The notes below the pieces were generated by a model. The model searched no databases. It was not told the origin of the DNA and was given only the letters and a program-made list of their open reading frames with translations. Both the position numbers and the translations under genes were made by a program. A stretch of DNA of 37,251 bases from Rikenella microfusus (lineage in GTDB: Bacteria; Bacteroidota; Bacteroidia; Bacteroidales; VadinHA17): assembly GCA_022736275.1 (NCBI GenBank), contig DZBJ01000010.1, positions 35,840 to 73,090 on the forward strand, given 5' to 3'. Each line of letters opens with the position of its first letter. Position 1 is the stretch's first letter. This document shows, in pieces, positions 31,405 through 37,251 of this stretch.

Positions 31405-32822
31405 TTAATCTTGACCGTCTTCCTGATCCACGAGGTCATCAGCTCAAGCGCAGCGGGGGAGAAGGTCTCCTCAATGGCAGCATATTCGGTTATGGCGCCG
31501 GTCTCCGCCTGCTGGAACAGGTGATTGAGACCTGGCATAGCCACTGTCTTCACCTTCCGGTTGCCTCCCTCTCTGACAGCGTTCTTTATCGCCGGCAGGT
31601 TCTGCTCATGGTTTACCTGGATGTCTTTCTCGCCATTCAGGGCCAGCACCGGGCAGCTGACTTTGCTCCAGAACTGCGCCGGGTCAGTTGAAAGGAAGTA
31701 CTTCATCCACGCGTTGTTGGTCTGGGCCAGAGCCTGTGTGAATTGCAGCATCTGCTCCCTGCGCTCTTCCGCCGTCACTCCTTTGGCATCGAGTTCCTTA
31801 CTGTACCACTCCATTGCCTCCTTTGCCACGGCCCTCTGGTCCTCTCCGGCCATCACGTATCCAAACAGGTTCCGGAGCATATGAAGCTGCGCCTCAAGCG
31901 CCTCCTCAGACATCCCTGAGACCCTGAAGAAGTCTATGTTCTGCTGGATAAGGGCATCATTCCCGGTGACACCCGGTCCGGCCAGAGAGATGACGAAAGC
32001 AATGCTGCCGTTACGCGACGCGACGATAGGTGCTATTAAGCCTCCTTCGCTGTGGCCGGCAAGCCCGATTTTCTTCGGATCTATCTCCGGCCGACCTGCC
32101 AGAAAGACGACGGCAGCTTCCGCGTCGCCTGCAAACGAGAGTGAGGTTGCCCCTGTCAGACTGCCTTTAGACCGGCCTTTACCCCTGTCGTCATATCTCA
32201 TGACAGCTATGCCGTTGCGTGTCAGGTGGTCGGCAATGACCTTGAAAGGTTTGTGATCGAAGATTGTCTCATCACGGTCCTGCTGGCCCGATCCTGTTAT
32301 CAGCACCACGGCAGGAAAGGGACCTGTCCCTTCAGGGAGTGTCAGAGTGCCAGCCAGGTCGAAATTCTCAGCAGTGTTGCGGAAGGTGACCTCCTCCTCA
32401 CGGTAGGGATAGGGAGGTTTTGGCTCCTGAGGGCGGTTATAGGTCACGGGTGCAACAATACCGCGCCTGAGGTCTGTCGCATAGTTTCTTCCAAGCTGCG
32501 TCCATGTGCCGGTGATGAGTGAATCGCCGCTTACCTTTCCGGAATAGCGGCCCCTGGTCATTGGTGCCTCCACGAATAGAGAATCACCCTTGAGGGTCAC
32601 CCTTCCCAGAGGTATGCCCATGGCATTCTGGTCGGGTGAGTCGAGTGTCGCTTTGACAGTATCGGCCTCTGTCATCTTGAAGTTGAAGACCATCCGGAGA
32701 TTCATGCCGGACTCCTTCAGAGTGCCCGACCATGAGCCCTCAATCTCTTTCAGGCTTAGCTGCCCGGAAGCGAAACCTGCAGTAACCGCCAGTATGACCA
32801 GTAACAATCCTAACCTTTTCAT
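31401..32822 (-). CDS. Secreted alpha/beta hydrolase with N-terminal lipocalin-like domain
   Basis: A 473-residue exported hydrolase. Signal peptide at 1-20 (ending GFASG). Residues 22-125 are beta-rich, with GSWSGTLKESG and SGKVSGDSLITGTWTQ, and look like the lipocalin-like domain often fused to these enzymes. The alpha/beta hydrolase domain follows from about 143. The nucleophile is Ser258 in GHSEGG, the acid probably Asp400 in NGEKDIQV, and the His is His434 in GLNHLFQ. The oxyanion segment is LITGSGQQDRD. Probably an esterase or peptidase-like enzyme (dienelactone hydrolase/S9 relatives); substrate unknown. A TACTTTTG promoter box is upstream. Confidence 0.9.
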   Translation of the reverse strand: MKRLGLLLVILAVTAGFASGQLSLKEIEGSWSGTLKESGMNLRMVFNFKMTEADTVKATLDSPDQNAMGIPLGRVTLKGDSLFVEAPMTRGRYSGKVSGDSLITGTWTQLGRNYATDLRRGIVAPVTYNRPQEPKPPYPYREEEVTFRNTAENFDLAGTLTLPEGTGPFPAVVLITGSGQQDRDETIFDHKPFKVIADHLTRNGIAVMRYDDRGKGRSKGSLTGATSLSFAGDAEAAVVFLAGRPEIDPKKIGLAGHSEGGLIAPIVASRNGSIAFVISLAGPGVTGNDALIQQNIDFFRVSGMSEEALEAQLHMLRNLFGYVMAGEDQRAVAKEAMEWYSKELDAKGVTAEERREQMLQFTQALAQTNNAWMKYFLSTDPAQFWSKVSCPVLALNGEKDIQVNHEQNLPAIKNAVREGGNRKVKTVAMPGLNHLFQQAETGAITEYAAIEETFSPAALELMTSWIRKTVKIN

Positions 32823-32843
32823 CTCATCGTTTTATGTGAATTC

Positions 32844-32851
32844 CAAAAGTA
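32844..32851 (-). promoter_or_regulatory. -7 box (TACTTTTG) for the hydrolase gene
   Basis: On the minus strand TACTTTTG matches TAnnTTTG, 21 bp upstream of the ATG at 32822. No -33 TTTG at the proper distance. Confidence 0.5.
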
Positions 32852-32863
32852 GCCTTTTCTGTT

Positions 32864-32871
32864 TATCTTTG
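32864..32871 (+). promoter_or_regulatory. -7 box (TATCTTTG) for yedF-selD
   Basis: TATCTTTG matches TAnnTTTG, 17 bp before the yedF ATG at 32889. It lies 12 bp from the opposing hydrolase box, so the two divergent promoters overlap in their -33 regions. Confidence 0.55.
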
Positions 32872-32888
32872 GGCCTGAAAACGACAAA

Positions 32889-33506
32889 ATGAAGAGGGTT
32901 GATACACGCGGACTCACCTGTCCCGCGCCGCTCATCAGGACCAGGCAGGGACTCACTGAAGCAGCCCCCGGCGAGACTGTGCAGGTGATCATAGACAACA
33001 GCACATCATTAAGCAATGTAAAGAGGTATCTGTCTGACAACAAGCTATCCTTTGCGGTAAAGGAGGAGGGTAATATTTCCATCGTGACTGTTGCCAGGGG
33101 TGAGAAAGCAGAGATCAGCGCAAATGAGACCGATTACTGTGAAACCTCAGCTCCGGCCCCCCCCGGGAGGCGAAACACAGTTGTCGCAGTCACCTCCGAA
33201 ATGATGGGTACGGGAGACGATGACCTGGGGGCGAAGCTTATGGTCTCTTTTTTCAGGACCCTTGTAATGGTTGAGCCGGCACCGGTCTCCGTGGTCTTCT
33301 ACAATACGGGCGTGAGGCTGGCCCTGGATGATTCTCCCGTACTGGAACACATCAGGGAGCTGATTGAAAAGGGCACTGCAATATACCTGTGTTCAACATG
33401 CATCAACCATTTCGGCATCAGGGAGCGTCTGCCGGTCGGGAGTTTCAGCGATATGTACCAGATACTGAACGTACTTAAGGATGCGGATCATATTATTCGT
33501 CCATGA
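32889..33506 (+). CDS. yedF: Selenium metabolism protein YedF (TusA-DsrE fusion)
   Basis: A 205-residue cytoplasmic protein. The N-terminal TusA-like domain (1-72) has DTRGLTCPAPL with Cys11. The C-terminal DsrE-like domain (about 95-205) has TVVAVTSEMMG at its start and YLCSTCINHFG near 172-182. This fusion is found next to selD and is taken to be involved in selenium handling, perhaps as a carrier. The interdomain linker is encoded by a run of eight C (33157-33164), a spot prone to slippage. 39 bp to selD. Confidence 0.92.
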   Translation: MKRVDTRGLTCPAPLIRTRQGLTEAAPGETVQVIIDNSTSLSNVKRYLSDNKLSFAVKEEGNISIVTVARGEKAEISANETDYCETSAPAPPGRRNTVVAVTSEMMGTGDDDLGAKLMVSFFRTLVMVEPAPVSVVFYNTGVRLALDDSPVLEHIRELIEKGTAIYLCSTCINHFGIRERLPVGSFSDMYQILNVLKDADHIIRP

Positions 33507-33545
33507 CCGGCGTCGCTGAATATAACCATCAAAAGTAGCGAGTCC

Positions 33546-34583
33546 ATGGCTTTTGACCTGCTCACAACGGTAGAGACAGGAGGATGTTCTTCAAAGATTC
33601 CTCCCAGGCAGCTCGAGGAACTGCTCGCAGGGCTCCAGCTGCCTGTTGACCCCAAAATTCTGGTCGATATCGCGACTCATGATGATGCCGGGGTTTATAA
33701 GATCAATGATGACATTGCCCTTGTGCTGACCACTGATTTTTTCCCGCCGCTGGTGAGTGACGGGTACGAGTTCGGACTGATAGCGGCAGCAAACTCAATA
33801 AGTGATGTATATGCGATGGGAGGGGTCCCGCTGCTTGCGCTAAACATAATGATGTTTCCCTCTTCCCGCATCCCACTGGAGGTATATTCCTTGATCCTCC
33901 GCGGCGGTTATGACAAGGCGCGCGAGGCGGGGGTGAGCATCATCGGAGGGCACAGCATCGATGATTATCCACCAAAATACGGACTGGCGGTGATAGGCAC
34001 GGTGCATCCCGGGAGTATCATCACCAATGCCGGGGCGGGTGAAGGTGATCTTCTGATCCTTACCAAGCCTCTGGGAACGGGGATCATACTTGCAGGACAC
34101 CGCATGCAGATGACTACGCCGGAGCAGCTTGAGGGGGCGAAGAGGCTCATGATGAGACTTAACAACGACGGGGCCCGGCTGATGCAGAAGTACGGTGTCA
34201 GTGGCGCAACGGATATCACCGGTTTCGGGCTGGCAGGTCATGCACTGAAGATGGCACGGGGATCAGGGGTGACGGTGCGACTGAACATGAACAGTGTACC
34301 TCTTGCCGACGGTGTCCACAGCCTGGCGGAGCAGGGATGCATTCCGGGGGCTGCGTTCCGTAATCTCGATTACACGGAGAGAGAGACGTTGTTTGACAAG
34401 GGGCTCGATTATAACCTCAGGATGATAGCCCACGACGCACAGACATCGGGCGGACTGCTGATGGCCGTTGCACCGGAAAAAGCAGACGTTCTATTAAATG
34501 AATTGCATTTGTCAGGTCACCCTGAAGCTGCCGTTATCGGGGCGGTTGAAGCCAGGGGCGAGGCGGCGCTGGTACTGAATTGA
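33546..34583 (+). CDS. selD: Selenide, water dikinase
   Basis: A 345-residue enzyme that makes selenophosphate from selenide and ATP. The active-site loop reads GGCSSKIPP, with Cys14 and Lys17 matching E. coli Cys17 and Lys20; the second Cys of E. coli (Cys19) is Ser here. There is Cys rather than selenocysteine, so no recoding is required. Other family motifs are THDDAGVY, LTTDFFPPLVSDGYEFG, ANSISDVYAMGG, GGHSIDD, GATDITGFGLAGHA and AQTSGGLLMAV. No selA, selB, selC or ybbB is in the window, so the end use (Sec or selenouridine) is open. Confidence 0.96.
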   Translation: MAFDLLTTVETGGCSSKIPPRQLEELLAGLQLPVDPKILVDIATHDDAGVYKINDDIALVLTTDFFPPLVSDGYEFGLIAAANSISDVYAMGGVPLLALNIMMFPSSRIPLEVYSLILRGGYDKAREAGVSIIGGHSIDDYPPKYGLAVIGTVHPGSIITNAGAGEGDLLILTKPLGTGIILAGHRMQMTTPEQLEGAKRLMMRLNNDGARLMQKYGVSGATDITGFGLAGHALKMARGSGVTVRLNMNSVPLADGVHSLAEQGCIPGAAFRNLDYTERETLFDKGLDYNLRMIAHDAQTSGGLLMAVAPEKADVLLNELHLSGHPEAAVIGAVEARGEAALVLN

Positions 34584-34676
34584 ATGACTGTTACAATAAT
34601 CTATCCTCTCCGAGGAATCTATTTATCATGTAATTAGCACATCTACAATACTTTATGCACTACGCGCAAGTTCCCT

Positions 34677-34733
34677 CTACTGCCTACTGCCTGCAAAATG
34701 ATTCTTAATTCTTAATTCTTCATTCTTAATTCA
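34677..34733. repeat. 7-bp repeat arrays after selD and the kinase gene
   Basis: CTACTGCCTACTGCC (34677-34691), then ATTCTTA-type steps (34701-34733) that read ATTAAGA on the minus strand from the kinase TGA stop. The rest of 34584-34676 shows nothing recognisable. Confidence 0.85.
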
Positions 34734-36491
34734 AAGAGGCAGTGCTATCAGGAACTCCGTTCCGCCGCCGGGACGGGTGCGTACGGATATCTCGCCCTTG
34801 TGCAGCAGAATGGCGTTCTTGACGATAGCCAGTCCTAGTCCTGTCCCTCCGCTCCTCCGCGAGCGTCCGTCATCAATCCTGTAGAACCTCTCGAAGATCC
34901 TTGGCTGGTGCTCCTCAGGTATACCGATCCCATTGTCGGCAAATGAAATGGTCTCATAACCCGGTTCACCAGCGAGGCTTTTGATGAAAATGGTGATGTT
35001 ATCTCCAGCGTAGGAGACGGCATTTTCCATCAGGTTCTGGAATACGGAGACGATCAGCGACCGGTTGGCATTGATCCTCGCTCCCGGCCGGATATCCATT
35101 TCGAGCTTAATATTTTTCCTGATAATTGCCGAGATCAGGCTATCACTTACCTCCCTGACCACACCTTCGATTTCTATAACTTCAAACGGGAAGCTGCTGC
35201 CTGTTTCATATACTTTATTGAGGGTGACGATATCATTTATAAGGTCAGTCAGACGTGTTGACTGAGCCAGGGCCTTCTCAAGAAAATAGCGCTTCTTTTC
35301 CTCATCAAGACTCTGATTGTCGATCAGTGTTTCGAGGTAACCCCTTACGGAGGCAATGGGAGTCTTCAGTTCGTGGGCGATGTTTGATGTCATCTGCTGA
35401 CGCATGGTCTTCGACTGTTCGAGACGGGTGATATCCGTAAGAACTATCTCAAAACTGTTGTCCTGAAACAGGATGCACCTGGCGCCAAAGTATCTGTCGG
35501 CTTTCTCTATGTTGCATTCCGAGGATGGCGTATCCTGCTTTTTACCCGGGATATTCTGGTGATCATCAAGGAAGGCCTTTATGGGAGCAAAAAGAGGGTG
35601 GTCAAGGAACCCTTCCGGGCTCAGGGTATGTTTACCCGTGATGGCATTGAGGAACACCATGAAATGATTGTTTGACAGTGTCACCTCGCGGTCGGGAGAG
35701 AAGAAGGCTACTCCTTCGTTCAGCACATGGAGGTGCCTGAAGAGCTTTTCCTTCTGCAGTGTCAGCTCCTCGGTATTCATTGCAAGATTTTTGTATATTC
35801 TTACAATCTCCTTTCCGGTCTCGCCGATCTCGTTATTAGGGAATATGACTGAAGGGTCAGTGCCCTCGCCCCTGCGGACCCTTGCTGCAAAATCCCTGAG
35901 TGTGGTTATGCTCCTTCCGAGCCATCTTGTCACTATTGCCAGCAGGATCCATACGACAATGAACAGCAAGGCAATGAAGATGAGAAAGAGGTATTCGAGC
36001 TTCAGGAACTCCTTGATATTGATATTGTACTCCTCGGCCAGCCTGATGAAGTATTCATCGAATTTTTTTGCCAGGTAGTAATAGTCCTTTCCTGTTGATA
36101 CTGAACTTCTTACTGCTGTTCCGTATGGGGCCCCGAGAGATCGTTTTACCTCCTCTCTGTCAAGGTGGTTTTCCATTGTCTCCAAGTTCTCAACCGAGCT
36201 GTCATAGAGCACTGAGCCGTCAGCAGCGATAAGTGTGATACGCAGATACTTCAGGGGAATCAGGTTGAAAATCGAGTCAATCAGTTCATAGTTTCCGGTT
36301 TCAGTCAGGGAGCCGGCTCTTATATAGTTGTTCACAAGGTTGGTCATGTCATTCAGCCTGGCGTCAAGTGCATCAATCCTGATCTTTTTTTCGCGGTGAT
36401 ACTGAAAGATCAATATGATTAAAGTAAATAGAAAAAATATGCTGAAGTAGTAGAAAAACAGCTTGCTTCTGTAGCTTCGGGGTTCATTCAT
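34731..36491 (-). CDS. PhoR-like membrane sensor histidine kinase
   Basis: A 586-residue kinase. A helix at 10-30 and another at about 166-188 bracket a periplasmic sensing region of about 135 residues. Then come a HAMP-like region (190-240) and a PAS-like domain (about 250-355, with LHVLNEGVAFFSPDREV). HisKA follows with His373 in SNIAHELKTP, and the ATPase domain has NLMENAVSYAG (N box), FADNGIGIP and GGTGLGLAIVK. It follows the regulator gene by 12 bp and is the likely partner. The architecture is like PhoR, but the signal is not known. The stop is flush with an ATTAAGA array. Confidence 0.93.
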   Translation of the reverse strand: MNEPRSYRSKLFFYYFSIFFLFTLIILIFQYHREKKIRIDALDARLNDMTNLVNNYIRAGSLTETGNYELIDSIFNLIPLKYLRITLIAADGSVLYDSSVENLETMENHLDREEVKRSLGAPYGTAVRSSVSTGKDYYYLAKKFDEYFIRLAEEYNINIKEFLKLEYLFLIFIALLFIVVWILLAIVTRWLGRSITTLRDFAARVRRGEGTDPSVIFPNNEIGETGKEIVRIYKNLAMNTEELTLQKEKLFRHLHVLNEGVAFFSPDREVTLSNNHFMVFLNAITGKHTLSPEGFLDHPLFAPIKAFLDDHQNIPGKKQDTPSSECNIEKADRYFGARCILFQDNSFEIVLTDITRLEQSKTMRQQMTSNIAHELKTPIASVRGYLETLIDNQSLDEEKKRYFLEKALAQSTRLTDLINDIVTLNKVYETGSSFPFEVIEIEGVVREVSDSLISAIIRKNIKLEMDIRPGARINANRSLIVSVFQNLMENAVSYAGDNITIFIKSLAGEPGYETISFADNGIGIPEEHQPRIFERFYRIDDGRSRRSGGTGLGLAIVKNAILLHKGEISVRTRPGGGTEFLIALPL

Positions 36492-36503
36492 CTTTCTGTC
36501 CTG

Positions 36504-37181
36504 TCAGTCACCGAAATAATATCCGTATCCCGATTTATTCTTAATCATATTCCCCGTGTCGCCCAGTTTTTTCCTTATGCGGGCAATAGTCACGTCAACC
36601 GTCCGGTCTGTCACAATCACATCGTCGCCCCATACCTTTGACAGGATCTCGCTTCTGGGGAATATCTTACCCGCGTTCAGGATGAAGAGAGCCATGATCT
36701 CATACTCCTTGCGTGTCAGTTCCAGTTTTTTGGTGTCTTTAAATATCAGCTTTTTGCCCGTGTCAACGGTGAAATTGCCCGATGTGGTTATGTTTTTCGG
36801 TGCCACCGGCGAAGATCTGCGGAGGACCGCCTTGACCCTGGCGGTTAGTTCCTTGATACTGAATGGTTTGACAAGGTAGTCATCAGCTCCGAGGTTGAAT
36901 CCTGTGATTCTGTCATTTTCCGTATCCCTGGCAGTAAGAAAGATCACAGGTGTTGCGAGGGACATCTCTTTCCTGATTTTTTCTGCCAGTCTGAAGCCGG
37001 AAATGGGTCCCATCATCACATCCAGGATAAAAAGGTCATAGTCGGCAAGACTCTTCCGAAGAGCTTCCTCAGCGGAAGCACAGGTGTCAACCTCAAAATT
37101 TTCCCCTGCAAGGTTGAACGAGAGGATTTCAAGGATATCATCCTCATCATCTACGGCCAGGATTTTTTGTTTGTCAGTCAT
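36504..37181 (-). CDS. OmpR/PhoB-family response regulator
   Basis: A 225-residue DNA-binding regulator. The receiver has the acidic pair in VDDEDD (11-15), the phospho-acceptor Asp54 in LFILDVMMG, Thr83 and Lys105 in LVKPF. The C-terminal winged helix (about 130-225) has LTRKEYEIMALFI and RTVDVTIARIRKKLGD with the tail GYGYYFGD. It is the first gene of the pair and should be phosphorylated by the kinase encoded next. The target genes are not known. Confidence 0.94.
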   Translation of the reverse strand: MTDKQKILAVDDEDDILEILSFNLAGENFEVDTCASAEEALRKSLADYDLFILDVMMGPISGFRLAEKIRKEMSLATPVIFLTARDTENDRITGFNLGADDYLVKPFSIKELTARVKAVLRRSSPVAPKNITTSGNFTVDTGKKLIFKDTKKLELTRKEYEIMALFILNAGKIFPRSEILSKVWGDDVIVTDRTVDVTIARIRKKLGDTGNMIKNKSGYGYYFGD

Positions 37182-37186
37182 TTGTC

Positions 37187-37251
37187 ATTAGTCTAAAGTC
37201 CATAAAGTCTGTAAAGTCCTGTGATCAGCCTGCAGTCCACAGTCTTCAGTC
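37187..37251. repeat. Degenerate short repeats at the window edge
   Basis: AAAGTC-type steps (AAAGTCCATAAAGTCTGTAA and onward) followed by CAGTCCACAGTCTTCAGTC, like the other boundary arrays. The block continues past the window. No promoter box for the regulator gene could be identified in it. Confidence 0.7.

Noticed and set aside
33587..33600. Selenocysteine codon in selD
   Set aside because: The active-site position is an ordinary Cys codon and no in-frame TGA is present.

Overview
The window looks like chromosomal DNA of a member of the Bacteroidota, probably Bacteroidales-like and environmental. The evidence is a six-subunit Na+-translocating NADH:quinone reductase with its flavin transferase, the short Bacteroidetes-type AMP nucleosidase next to holA, a DUF5103 type IX secretion plug protein, several promoters of the Bacteroidetes form TTTG-N19-20-TAnnTTTG, and little use of Shine-Dalgarno sequences. 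Base composition is fairly even for this phylum. I see no rRNA or tRNA genes, phage genes, transposases or CRISPR arrays.

Layout. 1-339: tandem repeats and two small hairpin elements. 340-5345 (+): a probable operon of three secreted hydrolases, namely a C45-like Ntn amidohydrolase, an M14 carboxypeptidase homologue that has lost all its zinc ligands, and an intact M14 carboxypeptidase. 5456-6223 (-): PPK2 polyphosphate kinase. 6360-8903 (+): a large secreted protein of unknown function. 8911-10236 (-): a DUF389 membrane protein. 10450-16581 (+): an eight-gene tungstate/molybdate operon (ModE-type regulator, wtpABC, moeA, a compact moaA, moaC, moaB) with a clear promoter and many overlapping genes. 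16726-18018 (-): T9SS plug protein. 18172-23973 (+): nqrABCDEF, followed by apbE, which encodes the enzyme that attaches FMN to NqrB and NqrC. Then, on the minus strand, a 74-residue Cys-rich membrane protein and the nhaC Na+/H+ antiporter, so sodium export and sodium re-entry are encoded side by side. 27230-31219: yqgE, holA, amn, an HsdR-N nuclease-fold protein and a NUDIX-HEAT fusion. 31401-32822 (-): secreted alpha/beta hydrolase. 32889-34583 (+): yedF and selD for selenium use. 34731-37181 (-): a PhoB/PhoR-like two-component pair.

The most unusual signal is not a gene. Almost every boundary between transcription units, but no operon interior, carries short tandem arrays with a 7-bp period (TAGGCAA, GTCGGCA, AATTAAG, ACTGAAG, TACTGCC types). 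Several of these arrays start exactly at a stop codon. Because 7 leaves remainder 1 when divided by 3 and most unit types contain TAG, TAA or TGA, three consecutive units place stops in all three frames. Other points worth attention are the dead/active M14 pair with calcium-type Asp loops, the compact MoaA, the Cys-rich small protein beside the Nqr genes, the NUDIX-HEAT fusion translationally coupled to an HsdR-N protein, and interlocked promoters at the amn boundary.
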